Part shown: positions 1-9,376 of the stretch, one piece after another
How the letters are laid out: every line of letters begins with the position of its first letter
How positions within the stretch are numbered: the first letter of the stretch is position 1
Source of the DNA: Variovorax sp.
Lineage (GTDB): Bacteria > Pseudomonadota > Gammaproteobacteria > Burkholderiales > Burkholderiaceae_C
Assembly: GCA_025352265.1 (NCBI GenBank)
Contig: JANXTS010000043.1
Coordinates: forward strand, 1-56,563
Direction: 5' to 3'
Length of the DNA: 56,563 nucleotides
Position numbers and translations under genes: made by a program
Notes under the pieces: generated by a model
What the model saw: the letters and a program-made list of their open reading frames with translations, nothing else
What the model was told of the DNA's origin: nothing
The model's database searches: none

Positions 1-142
1 TCCGATGCCACGTGCTGTCGCACATCGAGCTGCGTTGGCGCGCATCGCGCCCGCACTGACCGCGCTCGGCACCGTTGTCTTGCTGGGCCTCTGTGTATCG
101 CGGCTAGGCACTTACAGCCCATTTTTGTATTTCCAGTTCTAA
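1..142 (+). CDS. MBOAT-family membrane O-acyltransferase, C-terminal fragment
   Basis: The last 46 codons of a gene that begins left of the window; the stop is TAA at 140-142. The visible peptide has one hydrophobic segment (about residues 18-33 of the fragment) and ends SPFLYFQF, an ending I associate with AlgI-like MBOAT proteins that pass acetyl groups across the inner membrane onto exported polysaccharide. The next gene starts at the very next base (ATG at 143) and encodes an SGNH/AlgX-like protein, the usual partner of such MBOATs, which supports the call. Only the C-terminus is visible and no catalytic His can be seen, so the family assignment rests on the tail motif and context. Confidence 0.6.
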   Translation, partial: PMPRAVAHRAALARIAPALTALGTVVLLGLCVSRLGTYSPFLYFQF

Positions 143-1162
143 ATGAAGCCCGGTGTTCTGTGGCTCCGCATCTACGGCGTTGGCTTCATCGTTTGCTTCG
201 CGTTTCTCTGGATCACGCTGCTCACACCGATTGCCTACGGCGACTTGACCCGCGTGGGGCGGATCTCGGAAACCGAGTTCGCGGCGCGTCGACCCGCTCC
301 GAAGTTCAATGCGGTACACCTCGTGGATTCTCCGGTTGCGGCTGCCGACGTGCTCGTCATCGGCGACAGCTTTTCGATTCGCTTCGCTTGGCAAGCTGCG
401 TTGGTGGAGGCCGGTTACCACGTCGTCACCACGCATTGGGACAAGACCGGCCCTCTGTGCGCAGACTTTCCCGGTTGGCTGCATCGTTCAGGCTTCAAGG
501 GGCGCTACGTCATCATCGAAAGCATCGAACGCCTGCTTCCTGAGAGACTCGACGAAGCGGCTGCATGCACGACCATGTCGCAGCCTTTTCAGGCGATTCC
601 AAGGGCTACGCAAGCGACTGCAGACTTGGCCATGGCCTTGCCGCAGCGGCTCAACTGGGACGCCGAGTGGGCAAGTGGCTGGCTGACCTATATTCATACG
701 CGCAACATCAAGAACAGCAAAAGCGTGCTCACCTTAAACCACCCGGGATGGGGCGCTCTGATTGCCTCGCGACCTCTGCCCAATGGCTGCAAGGAATTCA
801 GCAACCGCATGTGCGACAAAGGAATCTTCTTGGTCGACGACGATCGCAACCCAGTACTTGCCGAGAGCTCAGCTGCTTTCATGGCTCGTTTCGCCAGAGC
901 CGCCGAGGGCACCGGGATGCCAACAATCATCTGGATGGTGATCCCGAACAAAACCACGGTGTATTTGAAGCAAGACCACGCGACTTCTTTCGTGCAAGCG
1001 CTCAGCGCACTGAAGCTGGGACCGGATCTTTTTGCGCTTGCCGCTGAGAATCGCCAACACGTGATGGACCTCTATTCACCCAATGACACGCACCTCTCGC
1101 GTGCCGGGTATCAACTGGTCGGCGCTCGCATGTTGCAAGCCCTGAAGGAAACTGACAAATGA
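143..1162 (+). CDS. SGNH/AlgX-like putative polysaccharide O-acetyltransferase (first of two paralogues)
   Basis: A 339-residue protein with an N-terminal membrane anchor or uncleaved signal (about residues 5-30) and a periplasmic SGNH-type domain. The nucleophile block is GDSFS with Ser76; the Asp/His block is NDTHLS with Asp315 and His317 near the C-terminus. This is the arrangement of AlgX/AlgJ-like proteins, which receive acetyl groups from an MBOAT and transfer them to polysaccharide in the periplasm. Paired cysteines (GPLC; then two Cys in the CKEFSNRMC segment) suggest disulphides. The start directly abuts the MBOAT stop, and its own TGA overlaps the ATG of the next gene, so the three are probably co-translated. 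The substrate is unknown; an esterase role is possible. Confidence 0.7.
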   Translation: MKPGVLWLRIYGVGFIVCFAFLWITLLTPIAYGDLTRVGRISETEFAARRPAPKFNAVHLVDSPVAAADVLVIGDSFSIRFAWQAALVEAGYHVVTTHWDKTGPLCADFPGWLHRSGFKGRYVIIESIERLLPERLDEAAACTTMSQPFQAIPRATQATADLAMALPQRLNWDAEWASGWLTYIHTRNIKNSKSVLTLNHPGWGALIASRPLPNGCKEFSNRMCDKGIFLVDDDRNPVLAESSAAFMARFARAAEGTGMPTIIWMVIPNKTTVYLKQDHATSFVQALSALKLGPDLFALAAENRQHVMDLYSPNDTHLSRAGYQLVGARMLQALKETDK

Positions 1163-2169
1163 TGCCGGCACGCTTGTGGCTACGCTACTTTGCAGCAGGC
1201 TTCATCGTCATTATTTCGATGCTGCTGGTGACGCTTTTCACCCCGGCGCCGTATGGCGACCTCACGCGAATCGGCCGTCTCTCGGACGCCGAATTCGGTT
1301 GGCAGGCTGCGCCTCCGGTGGTCACCAAGGCATACATCAAGGGCGTGCCGCTCGATCAAGCCGATGTGCTGGTAGTAGGCGACAGTTTTTCAATGACGCT
1401 GCGTTGGCAATCGCGGCTGGTCAAAGAGGGATACAAAGTAGCGACGATCTATTGGGGCCAGACCGGCCCGCTGTGCAGCGACTTCACGCCATGGATACAG
1501 CGCGCCGGATTCAAGGGCAAGTTGATAGTGGTCGAGAGCGTGGAGCGCCTCCTGGGCGATCGGCTCAAGGGCGGTTCGACCTGTACAACCATGTCGAAAG
1601 AGCCTGTGGTCAAGACTATGCCGTTCCTTGAGCCGCTCGAAGCTGTGCCTGGCTTTGCGCTGAACTGGAGCGCCAAGCTGACTACCGGACTCATTACTTA
1701 CGCGAACATGAGAAAAGTACGTGCGCTTTCGGGTGATGCGCTGTTCGGCGATGAAACCTGGGTGCGTCCGGTGCCGGACGGTTGCCGGTACTTCAGTCAC
1801 AAGCTCTGCGAGAAAGCCCTGTTTTTTTTTGAAGACACCGACAACCCGCCGCTCAAGCCCGAAGCCGTCGAGCAGATGAAGACTTTTACCAAAGCCCAGT
1901 CCGACCTCAAGTTCGTCTGGATGGTCATTCCCGACAAGACCACGGTTTACGTCGACACGCAACACGCGGCACCATTCGTTACGGCGTTCAAGACTTCCGA
2001 CTTGGGCCCCGATCTGTTCAGCTTTGCCGCCGACGAACGCGCCAGGGTTCGCGATTTCTATTTCCCCAACGACACGCACCTCTCGATGCATGGCCAGCTG
2101 ATCGTCGGCGACCGCATGCTGCAGGCCGTCCGCCAGGTCTTGCCGCCGCCCGCGCCGCGGCTGCCGTGA
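1159..2169 (+). CDS. SGNH/AlgX-like putative polysaccharide O-acetyltransferase (second paralogue)
   Basis: A 336-residue paralogue of the preceding gene with the same plan: N-terminal hydrophobic anchor (about 8-30), a YGDLTRIGR segment just after it (YGDLTRVGR in the first copy), GDSFS with Ser76, and NDTHLS with Asp305/His307. The shared GPLC and CRYFSHKLC cysteines suggest the same fold and disulphides. The start is ambiguous between two consecutive ATGs (1159 and 1162); both overlap the upstream stop, giving an ATGA junction. The C-terminus carries a Pro/Arg-rich tail absent from the first copy. Tandem copies could act on different sugar positions or one could be an adaptor; the sequence alone does not say which. 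Confidence 0.7.
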   Translation: MMPARLWLRYFAAGFIVIISMLLVTLFTPAPYGDLTRIGRLSDAEFGWQAAPPVVTKAYIKGVPLDQADVLVVGDSFSMTLRWQSRLVKEGYKVATIYWGQTGPLCSDFTPWIQRAGFKGKLIVVESVERLLGDRLKGGSTCTTMSKEPVVKTMPFLEPLEAVPGFALNWSAKLTTGLITYANMRKVRALSGDALFGDETWVRPVPDGCRYFSHKLCEKALFFFEDTDNPPLKPEAVEQMKTFTKAQSDLKFVWMVIPDKTTVYVDTQHAAPFVTAFKTSDLGPDLFSFAADERARVRDFYFPNDTHLSMHGQLIVGDRMLQAVRQVLPPPAPRLP

Positions 2170-2199
2170 GACTATGATTCCTGACCAGAACGGAACAGC

Positions 2200-2955
2200 G
2201 TGATCCTTTACGAGTACCCTTTCAACGAGCGCATCCGGACCTACCTTCGGCTCGAGCATCTCTTTCGCCGCCTTGGCGAGTTGGTGCCTTCCGACTCCGC
2301 GCTGTCGCATCACTACGCACTGGTCACGATTTTCGAGATCATGGACGTGGCGGCACGCGCCGACTTGAAGGCCGACGTGCTTCGTGACCTCGACAAGCAT
2401 AAGAGTGTTTTCAACAGCTATCGCGGCAATCCGCAGATCTCTGAAGCCGTGCTCGACCAAGTGGTTGCGCAGCTGGAACGCAACTTCACCACGCTCAATA
2501 CGGTGCCTGGAAAGGCCGGTCAATCACTGACCGAAAACGAGTGGTTGATGAGCATCCGCAGCCGCGTCGGCATTCCTGGCGGAACCTGCCAGTTCGATTT
2601 GCCTGCGTACTTCGCCTGGCAGAACCGTACGGCCAAGACGCGTCGCACCGACATCGAGCGCTGGCTGACGACCCTCGCGCCACTGGCCGAATCGATTTAC
2701 CTATTGCTCAAGCTGCTGCGTGATGCTGACGTCCCCTACAAGGTGATTGCAGCGCACGGACAGTTCCAGCAGACGCTTCCGCAGGGACGCAGCTTTCAGT
2801 TGCTGCGCCTTCGCATCGATCCGAAGCTCGGCTTGATTCCCGAAATCAGCGGCAACCGCTTGATGGTCTCGGTGAGATTGATGCGCCACGAGAACGACGA
2901 CAGGCTGCACCAGAGTACCGACGACGCGCCACTCGAGCTCACGCTTTGCGCGTGA
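2200..2955 (+). CDS. zapD: Cell division protein ZapD
   Basis: A 251-residue cytoplasmic protein of the ZapD (DUF1342/YacF) family, which cross-links and bundles FtsZ filaments at the division site. The N-terminus [20 protein letters not shown] is characteristic, and the length matches the family. The start is GTG at 2200, about 30 bases after the stop of the preceding gene. The yacG gene follows, the order seen in many proteobacteria. The link to the upstream SGNH genes is probably only proximity. Confidence 0.93.
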   Translation: MILYEYPFNERIRTYLRLEHLFRRLGELVPSDSALSHHYALVTIFEIMDVAARADLKADVLRDLDKHKSVFNSYRGNPQISEAVLDQVVAQLERNFTTLNTVPGKAGQSLTENEWLMSIRSRVGIPGGTCQFDLPAYFAWQNRTAKTRRTDIERWLTTLAPLAESIYLLLKLLRDADVPYKVIAAHGQFQQTLPQGRSFQLLRLRIDPKLGLIPEISGNRLMVSVRLMRHENDDRLHQSTDDAPLELTLCA

Positions 2956-2978
2956 AATCGGACGGCAGGAGAGCGAAC

Positions 2979-3194
2979 GTGGCGACAAGCAAAGGCAACA
3001 AGGCGGGCGATCGAATCGTGCGGTGTCCCGCATGCGGCGGTGACAGCGTCTATGGGCCGAGCAATCCGTATCGGCCGTTTTGCAGCGCGCGCTGCAAGGG
3101 GAGCGACCTGGGCGCCTGGGCCAGTGAAGAGTTCAGGATGCCGGCCGATGCGCCGCCGGACGATGATCCATTCGGCGACCCGCGGCTTCAGTAG
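2979..3194 (+). CDS. yacG: DNA gyrase inhibitor / zinc-binding protein YacG
   Basis: A small (71-residue) zinc protein with a Cys-X2-Cys (16, 19) and Cys-X3-Cys (35, 39) pattern and an acidic, Pro-rich C-terminus, as in YacG, which binds GyrB and inhibits gyrase in E. coli. I chose GTG at 2979 because AGGAGAG at 2967-2973 sits at ideal Shine-Dalgarno spacing; in-frame TTG (2946) and GTG (2952) lie upstream, overlap the end of zapD and lack a ribosome site. It converges on the Nudix gene with a gap of about 20 bases. Confidence 0.9.
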   Translation: MATSKGNKAGDRIVRCPACGGDSVYGPSNPYRPFCSARCKGSDLGAWASEEFRMPADAPPDDDPFGDPRLQ

Positions 3195-3215
3195 AGCGTC
3201 AGGATCAGCCGTCGA

Positions 3216-3647
3216 TCAAGAACTCGGCAAGCCGCGCTCGACGCCCAGCCAGCCCAACACCGGCAGCGCGCCAGGCAGCACCGGTGTCACCTCCAGCGGC
3301 AACTGCTGCCAGCGCATCGCCTGGCCTTCTCGCATCTCGAACTCACCGGTCCACGCGGTTACCTTGCACCAGTGAAGACGCACCAGCGCGTGCGGATAGT
3401 CGTGCTCGGTCACCTTCCACACCGAGGCGTTGCCGATCGTGATGCCGAGCTCCTCGTGCAGTTCACGACGCAAGGCTTCTTCGATGGTTTCGCCTGACTC
3501 AACCTTGCCGCCCGGAAACTCCCAATAGCCGGCGTACGGCTTGCCTTCCGGGCGCGTCGACAGCAGCAAGGCATCGTCGCTATGGCGGATCAGGATGCCG
3601 ACGGCGACTTCGGTGTGCCGACGCGGCTCGGTGGTCGTGTCGTTCAC
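3216..3647 (-). CDS. mutT: Nudix hydrolase, MutT-like (8-oxo-dGTP diphosphatase type)
   Basis: A 143-residue Nudix hydrolase. The Nudix box runs from Gly47 to Ile69 and fits GX5EX7REUXEEXGU exactly (GGKVESGE, then RELHEELGI). Proteins of this size with GYWEFPGGK before the box are usually annotated as MutT, which removes 8-oxo-dGTP from the nucleotide pool; other nucleotide substrates cannot be excluded. The start is GTG at 3647, overlapping the TGA of the upstream ATPase gene (GTGA), which argues for translational coupling. An in-frame start at 3725 would put 26 unrelated residues in front and lie entirely inside the ATPase gene. Confidence 0.85.
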   Translation of the reverse strand: MNDTTTEPRRHTEVAVGILIRHSDDALLLSTRPEGKPYAGYWEFPGGKVESGETIEEALRRELHEELGITIGNASVWKVTEHDYPHALVRLHWCKVTAWTGEFEMREGQAMRWQQLPLEVTPVLPGALPVLGWLGVERGLPSS

Positions 3648-4519
3648 ACCGCCCGCCGCCCCGCGTAATCGCGCGCGAACTGATAAGCCACCCGACCGCT
3701 GCGCGAGCCGCGCTCCAAGGCCCACACCAGCGCTTCAGGCTTGGCCGCATCGATGGCTGCGGCGTCGACGTCGAAAGACGACAGCCATTGCGCAACGATC
3801 GTCAGGTACTCGTTCTGGCTGAACGGATAGAAGCTGACCCACAGGCCGAAGCGCTCCGACAGCGAGATCTTCTCCTCGATCACTTCGCCGGGATGTACCT
3901 CACCCTCCTCGGTGTGGGTGTAGCTCAGGTTGTCCTTCATGTACTCCGGCAACAAGTGACGCCGGTTGCTGGTCGCGTAGATCAGGACGTTCGGCGTTGG
4001 CGCGGAAATGGAGCCATCGAGAATCGACTTCAACGCTTTGTAACCGGGCTCGCCTTCGTCGAAGCTCAAGTCATCGCTGAAGACGATGAATTTTTCAGGC
4101 CGACCCGACACGACATCGACGATGTCCGGCAAGTCCACCAGTTCCGCCTTGTCGACCTCGATCAGGCGCAAGCCTTGCGGTGCATAAGCCTGTAAACATG
4201 CACGAATGAGCGACGATTTGCCGGTCCCGCGAGCGCCCGTCAACAGCACGTTGTTGGCAGGTTTGCCTTCAACGAACTGCCGGGTGTTGCGCTCGATCTT
4301 TTCCTTCTGGACCTCGATTTCCTTCAATGCGTCGAGGGGCATGGTGCCGACATGGCGCACAGGCTCCAGTGCGCCATGGCCAGAGCTGCGGCGACGATAA
4401 CGCCACGCGATCGACGCGTTCCAGTCAGTGGGCGCGACCAGCGGCTGCGGAAGAATTGATTCGATGCGCGCGATGAGTTGCTCAGCGCGCACGAGCAGGT
4501 GTTCGAACTTATCGTTCAT
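3644..4519 (-). CDS. DUF815-family AAA-type ATP-binding protein
   Basis: A 291-residue P-loop ATPase of the DUF815 family. Walker A is GARGTGKS at residues 95-102; Walker B is the KFIVFSDDLSF segment (about 143-153); a sensor-1-like YATSNRRHLL follows. The N-terminal 60 residues hold a short helical region. The cellular role of this family is not established as far as I know. It lies downstream of argJ and is coupled by a 4-base overlap to mutT, so the secA-argJ-DUF815-mutT string may be one transcript. A maintenance or chaperone-like function would be speculation. Confidence 0.85.
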   Translation of the reverse strand: MNDKFEHLLVRAEQLIARIESILPQPLVAPTDWNASIAWRYRRRSSGHGALEPVRHVGTMPLDALKEIEVQKEKIERNTRQFVEGKPANNVLLTGARGTGKSSLIRACLQAYAPQGLRLIEVDKAELVDLPDIVDVVSGRPEKFIVFSDDLSFDEGEPGYKALKSILDGSISAPTPNVLIYATSNRRHLLPEYMKDNLSYTHTEEGEVHPGEVIEEKISLSERFGLWVSFYPFSQNEYLTIVAQWLSSFDVDAAAIDAAKPEALVWALERGSRSGRVAYQFARDYAGRRAV

Positions 4520-4531
4520 CGAAGCAGCCAG

Positions 4532-5761
4532 TCAGGAACGGTAGTCAGCGTTGATCGAAACGTAGTCGTGGCTCAGGTCACACGTCCACACGGTCTCACT
4601 GGCATGGCCGCGACCGAGACCGATGCGTACCGTGATCTCGCTTTGCTTCATCACTCGCTGGCCATCTTCTTCGCGGTAGGCCGGGTTGCGCCCGCCCTGC
4701 ACTGCGACGTGCACGTCGTCTAGATAAAGATCGATGCTGGTCTGGTCGAGATCATCGATCCCCGCATAGCCCACAGCGGCCAGAATGCGGCCGAGATTAG
4801 GATCGCTGGCAAAGAAGGCTGTCTTCACCAGCGGCGAGTGCGCGACGGCATACGCGACTTGACGGCACTCAGCCGAATTGTTGCCGCCTTCGACGCGAAT
4901 GGTGATGAATTTGGTGGCACCCTCGCCATCGCGAACTATCGCTTGTGCAAGTTGACGCGCCACGTTCTGCATGGCCAAAACGAGCGCGTGGCCGTCGGCC
5001 GAATCGAGTGAATCGATCGTCGGGTTGGCGGCCTTCTGCGTTGCGATGACTACAAACGAATCGTTGGTCGACGTGTCGCCGTCGATCGTGACGCGATTGA
5101 AAGAAGCCTCGGCCAATCGCAGGGCCAGTGGCTGTATCAGCGCCGCATCGATCTTCGCGTCGGTTGCCATGAAACCGAGCATCGTCGCCATGTTGGGGCG
5201 GATCATTCCGGCGCCCTTGCTGATTCCGGTGATAGTCACCGTGGTTCCGCCGATCTGAACCCGCTCGCTGAATGCTTTGGGCACCGTATCGGTCGTCATG
5301 ATGCCTTCAGCAGCACGCGCCCAATGGTCCGGCGCCGCGTCGGCAAGCGCCGCTGGCAACCCGGCTTCGATGCGATCAACCGGCAACGGCTCCATGATGA
5401 CGCCCGTCGAAAACGGCAGTATCTGTTCGGGTGATATGTTCAGATGCCGCGCCAGCGCAACGCAGACTGTTCGGGTGCGCGCGAGTCCATCTTCTCCGGT
5501 GCCTGCATTGGCATTGCCCGTGTTGATGACCATGGCACGAATGCCATGGGCCGCCTTCAAGTGATCGCGGCATACCTGCACGGGCGCCGCGCAAAAGCGG
5601 TTCTGCGTGAAGACGCCGCCGACCGCGGCGCCTTCGTCGATCAACACGACGGTGAGATCTTTGCGGTTGGCTTTGCGCACGCCGGCTTCAGTCACACCGA
5701 TACGAACGCCAGACACCGCGAACAAGGCGGCAGGATCGGGAGCAGACAGATTGACGGGCAT
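4532..5761 (-). CDS. argJ: Bifunctional ornithine/glutamate N-acetyltransferase ArgJ
   Basis: A 409-residue ArgJ. It transfers the acetyl group of N-acetylornithine to glutamate (and, in bifunctional forms, uses acetyl-CoA), so it closes the cyclic arginine pathway in the cytoplasm. The precursor self-cleaves before a Thr into alpha and beta chains; that Thr is Thr193 in NMATMLGF, preceded by KGAGMIRP. The C-terminus [11 protein letters not shown] is also typical. I chose ATG at 5761, with AAGGA about 11 bases upstream; a start at 5803 would overlap the end of secA. It follows secA by 20 bases. Confidence 0.95.
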   Translation of the reverse strand: MPVNLSAPDPAALFAVSGVRIGVTEAGVRKANRKDLTVVLIDEGAAVGGVFTQNRFCAAPVQVCRDHLKAAHGIRAMVINTGNANAGTGEDGLARTRTVCVALARHLNISPEQILPFSTGVIMEPLPVDRIEAGLPAALADAAPDHWARAAEGIMTTDTVPKAFSERVQIGGTTVTITGISKGAGMIRPNMATMLGFMATDAKIDAALIQPLALRLAEASFNRVTIDGDTSTNDSFVVIATQKAANPTIDSLDSADGHALVLAMQNVARQLAQAIVRDGEGATKFITIRVEGGNNSAECRQVAYAVAHSPLVKTAFFASDPNLGRILAAVGYAGIDDLDQTSIDLYLDDVHVAVQGGRNPAYREEDGQRVMKQSEITVRIGLGRGHASETVWTCDLSHDYVSINADYRS

Positions 5762-5781
5762 GGCGCGTGCGTTCCTTGGGA

Positions 5782-8568
5782 TCAGTTCAACTTGCCGTGG
5801 CAATGTTTAAATTTCTTTCCACTGCCGCAAGGGCACGGATCGTTGCGTCCGACGCGCGCCAACGCAGCGGCTTCAACGCCCAGCGTGCCGAGTCCAGCCG
5901 CTGCGATGCGACGCTGGCTTTCTTCCTCGACACGCACTTCGACTTCACCCGACTCCGTGGGCGCCGAGTAGGTAATGTTGGCAAGGTTCTCGCCGCGGCT
6001 CTCCAGCGCTTCGGCGGCTTCTTCAAGCTGCTCGCTGGACTGCACCCGTACCGTCATCAGCTGACGCGTCACTTCGTTCTTAACCGAGTCGAGCAGCTGG
6101 CCGAAGAGTTCGAAGGCCTCGCGCTTGTATTCCTGCTTCGGCTGCTTTTGCGCATAGCCGCGCAAATGGATGCCCTGGCGCAGATAGTCCAGCGACGCCA
6201 AATGCTCGCGCCAATGCGTGTCGATGCTTTGCAGCAAGACCATGCGTTCGAACTGCGTGAATTTCTCCTGTCCGATCAACGCCACCTTGGCGTCGAAGGC
6301 GGCATTGGCTGCTGAAACGACCTTTTCGACAACCTCTTCGTCGGCGATGGATGTGGCCGATTCGACTTCTTTTTGCAACGGGATGTCGAGGCCCCACTCG
6401 GTGTTTAGCGACTTTTCGAGTTCAGCCAACTGCCATTGCTCTTCAACCGATTCCGGAGGGACGAACTGACGCGCAAGATCGGTAAAGCAGCCTTCGCGCA
6501 GCGCCTCGATCTGGGCTGTCAGGTCTGATGCATCAAGGATATCGTTGCGCTGCTGATAGATCACCTTGCGCTGATCATTCGAGACATCGTCGTACTCGAG
6601 CAGTTGCTTGCGCACATCGAAATTGCGCGCCTCGACCTTGCGCTGCGCGCTCTCGATGCTGCGCGTAACGATGCCCGCTTCGATGGCCTCTCCGTCCGGC
6701 ATCTTGAGCCGGTCCATGATCGCCTTGACCCGATCGCCCGCGAAAATGCGCATCAGAGGATCGTCCAGGCTCAGGTAGAAGCGCGATGAGCCGGTATCGC
6801 CTTGCCGGCCTGAACGGCCGCGCAATTGATTGTCGATACGACGCGATTCATGTCGCTCAGTGGCGATGATGCGTAAGCCGCCGAGCGACTTCACAAATTC
6901 GTGATCCTTGTCCCATTCGGCACGCAGCAACGCGATTTCGGTCTGCCGGCCCGCATCGTCGAGACCTTCGTCGGCCTCGACTGCCTCGATCATTTTCTCG
7001 ACGTTACCGCCTAGAACGATGTCGGTGCCGCGACCGGCCATATTGGTCGCGATAGTGATCATCTTGGTGCGGCCCGCTTGCGCCACGATATCGGCCTCGC
7101 GCGCGTGCTGCTTCGCATTGAGCACCTGGTGCGGGAGCCCTGCCTTGTTCAACAACTCGTCGATGATTTCGGAGTTTTCGATGGACGAAGTACCGACCAG
7201 CACCGGTTGCCCGCGGTCGTAACACTCGCGGATATCCTCGATCGCAGCCTCGTACTTTTCGCGCGTAGTCTTGTAGACGCGGTCGAGTTGATCTTCGCGC
7301 TTGCTATGCCGATTCGGCGGAATGATCGTGGTTTCGAGTCCGTAGATTTCCTGGAACTCGTAGGCCTCGGTGTCTGCCGTGCCCGTCATACCGGCCAGCT
7401 TGCCGTATAGGCGGAAATAGTTCTGGAAGGTGATCGACGCCAGCGTTTGGTTCTCGGCCTGGATTTGCACACCTTCCTTGGCTTCGACGGCCTGATGCAA
7501 ACCATCGCTCCAGCGACGGCCCGTCATCAGGCGACCGGTGAATTCGTCGACGATCACGACCTCGCCCTCTTGAACCACGTAATGCTGATCGCGGTGGTAG
7601 AGATGCCGCGCGCGGAGCGCGGCATTGAGGTGATGCATCAATGTGATGTTTGTCGGGTCATAGAGGGATGCGCCATCGGGCAAGAGCTTGAACTCGCTCA
7701 GGATGCGCTCGGCATTCTCGTGGCCGTCCTCGGTCAGAAAGACCTGGTGCGTTTTTTCGTCGACAGTGAAGTCGCCGGGTTTGGTGACACCTTCGCCGGT
7801 GCGCGGATCAGCTTCGCCTTCCTGCTTGGTGAGCAGCGGCACAACCTTGTTAATCGCGAGGTAAGTGTCGGTGTGGTCTTCGGCCTGGCCGCTGATGATC
7901 AGTGGCGTGCGAGCCTCGTCGATCAGAATGGAATCGACCTCGTCGACGATCGCGTAGTTCAGGCCGCGCTGGACCCGATCGCCGGGCTCGTAAACCATGT
8001 TGTCGCGAAGATAGTCGAAGCCGTACTCGTTGTTCGTGCCATACGTGATGTCGCTGCCGTAAGCCTGCTGCTTTTCTTCGCGCGGCATGTTTGGCAGGTT
8101 GATGCCGACTGAGAGACCGAGGAAGTTGTACAGCCGACCCATCCACTTCGCGTCGCGGCTGGCAAGGTAGTCGTTCACTGTGACGACATGCACGCCTTTG
8201 CCCGACAGCGCGTTCAGGTACACCGGCAACGTGGCGGTCAACGTCTTCCCCTCGCCCGTACGCATTTCGGAGATCTTGCCGTTGTGCAGGGCCATGCCGC
8301 CGAGCAATTGCACGTCGAAGTGGCGCATCTTCATGACGCGCTTGGAACCTTCGCGCACTGTCGCGAAAGCTTCGGGCAGCAGGTCGTCGAGGGTTTCGCC
8401 CTTGGCGGCGCGGGCCTTGAACTCCTCGGTCTTGGCGCGCAGGGCGTCGTCGCTCAGCTTCTCGAACTCGGATTCGAGCGCGTTGATGCGATCGACCGTC
8501 TTCCGATATTGCTTCAGGAGACGGTCGTTGCGACTGCCGAAAATCTGGGTCAGAAAATTGGTTGCCAT
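5782..8568 (-). CDS. secA: Protein translocase ATPase SecA
   Basis: The 928-residue motor of the Sec pathway, which drives unfolded proteins through SecYEG. Seen: N-terminal [12 protein letters not shown], Walker A RTGEGKT (about 103-109), the [16 protein letters not shown]-type motif, the second nucleotide domain with [10 protein letters not shown] and GRSGRQGD, and a C-terminal zinc-binding SEC-C tail ([13 protein letters not shown]) that contacts SecB and phospholipid. It has full length for a betaproteobacterium. A divergent DUF721 gene starts 170 bases away; argJ follows on the same strand. I could not pick a convincing promoter in the 170-base gap. Confidence 0.98.
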   Translation of the reverse strand: MATNFLTQIFGSRNDRLLKQYRKTVDRINALESEFEKLSDDALRAKTEEFKARAAKGETLDDLLPEAFATVREGSKRVMKMRHFDVQLLGGMALHNGKISEMRTGEGKTLTATLPVYLNALSGKGVHVVTVNDYLASRDAKWMGRLYNFLGLSVGINLPNMPREEKQQAYGSDITYGTNNEYGFDYLRDNMVYEPGDRVQRGLNYAIVDEVDSILIDEARTPLIISGQAEDHTDTYLAINKVVPLLTKQEGEADPRTGEGVTKPGDFTVDEKTHQVFLTEDGHENAERILSEFKLLPDGASLYDPTNITLMHHLNAALRARHLYHRDQHYVVQEGEVVIVDEFTGRLMTGRRWSDGLHQAVEAKEGVQIQAENQTLASITFQNYFRLYGKLAGMTGTADTEAYEFQEIYGLETTIIPPNRHSKREDQLDRVYKTTREKYEAAIEDIRECYDRGQPVLVGTSSIENSEIIDELLNKAGLPHQVLNAKQHAREADIVAQAGRTKMITIATNMAGRGTDIVLGGNVEKMIEAVEADEGLDDAGRQTEIALLRAEWDKDHEFVKSLGGLRIIATERHESRRIDNQLRGRSGRQGDTGSSRFYLSLDDPLMRIFAGDRVKAIMDRLKMPDGEAIEAGIVTRSIESAQRKVEARNFDVRKQLLEYDDVSNDQRKVIYQQRNDILDASDLTAQIEALREGCFTDLARQFVPPESVEEQWQLAELEKSLNTEWGLDIPLQKEVESATSIADEEVVEKVVSAANAAFDAKVALIGQEKFTQFERMVLLQSIDTHWREHLASLDYLRQGIHLRGYAQKQPKQEYKREAFELFGQLLDSVKNEVTRQLMTVRVQSSEQLEEAAEALESRGENLANITYSAPTESGEVEVRVEEESQRRIAAAGLGTLGVEAAALARVGRNDPCPCGSGKKFKHCHGKLN

Positions 8569-8738
8569 GAGTGGAGGATCGACGGACGCCCTGCACGCGG
8601 GGCACTGCGATCCAAATCCCTAAAATATGGTGGAAGCAATTGGGCGCACTTGGATTAAATGCAAGCGGCCCTGATGCCAGGCGCAAGCGCCGACAAACCT
8701 CGCATTTTAGCCGGCTTGTTTCAGTCTGCTATTTCCCT

Positions 8739-9047
8739 ATGATCCGCCGCACGACCTCCTTCACATTGCTACAGGCTGCCGACGACTCCCCCACCCTGGC
8801 GGGCTTGCTGGCACGCGCCCGCGACGCTTCGGAGCGTCTGAAGGCGGTGGAAGAGCTAATACCAAAGGAAATGCGTGCCGCAGTCCAGCCTGGACCAGCA
8901 GATGGCGATGTGTGGTGCGTGCTGGTCAACGGCAGTGCGGCAGCGGCCAAGCTTCGCCAGCTGGCACCGGTGATCGTCGCTCGGCTAAAGACTAAGGGAT
9001 GGGATGTGGCAACGCTGAGAATCAAGGTGCAGCAAATCCGACGCTGA
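8739..9047 (+). CDS. DciA-like DUF721 protein (putative replicative helicase loader)
   Basis: A 102-residue protein of the DUF721 family. DciA, the ancestral loader of the DnaB helicase, belongs to this family, and its KH-like domain is expected here at about residues 15-100 (WCVLVNGSAAAAKLRQLAPVI, then the LRIKVQQIRR end). Members often sit next to secA, as here, although this copy is divergent. The first ATG of the conserved block is at 8739; longer in-frame starts add low-quality residues. There is no long C-terminal tail, so it is a short form. Function in this organism is inferred only from family and neighbourhood. Confidence 0.75.
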   Translation: MIRRTTSFTLLQAADDSPTLAGLLARARDASERLKAVEELIPKEMRAAVQPGPADGDVWCVLVNGSAAAAKLRQLAPVIVARLKTKGWDVATLRIKVQQIRR

Positions 9048-9096
9048 TTTGGGATCGCCGCTTTGCATCGCAAGGCTTTAAGTTTTCTCCCGCCGC

Positions 9097-9354
9097 TCAG
9101 GGCTTCTCGCCGCGCTTGCTTGCACCGTCGTCCATGAAGCCCGGATTGCGGCCCGCTGGTGCCTGCTTTGGCACCATAACTCCACCGGGCGCCCGGACCA
9201 GTTGTTCCGGCTTAGGCGCATCGAAGTTAGCCGATGCCTTTTTTACCGAGTGCGCACGGTGGTGCTTCACGGGAGCGGCATCGGCAATGTTCAGCGTGCC
9301 GGCTATAGCAACAGCGGAAAAAATCAGAACGAGTTTCGCAATGGAGCGGGGCAT
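9097..9354 (-). CDS. Small secreted protein of unknown function
   Basis: An 85-residue protein with a clear signal peptide: basic MPRSIAK, a hydrophobic core to about residue 23, and a likely cleavage in IADA-AP at 26/27. The predicted mature part is about 59 residues, basic and rich in His, Lys, Pro and Gly, with no cysteine and no domain I recognise. A Shine-Dalgarno-like AAGG lies 7 bases before the ATG, and the gene starts about 20 bases after the vanB stop on the same strand, so it may share the vanAB transcript. Reality as a gene is supported by the signal peptide and ribosome site. Confidence 0.6.
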   Translation of the reverse strand: MPRSIAKLVLIFSAVAIAGTLNIADAAPVKHHRAHSVKKASANFDAPKPEQLVRAPGGVMVPKQAPAGRNPGFMDDGASKRGEKP

Positions 9355-9376
9355 AAGAACGCCTTGTAGTTGAAGG

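Noticed and set aside
8571..9047. SecM-like arrest peptide or secA leader upstream of secA
   Set aside because: The only gene upstream of secA is divergent and encodes a DUF721 protein; nothing on the secA strand resembles an arrest sequence.
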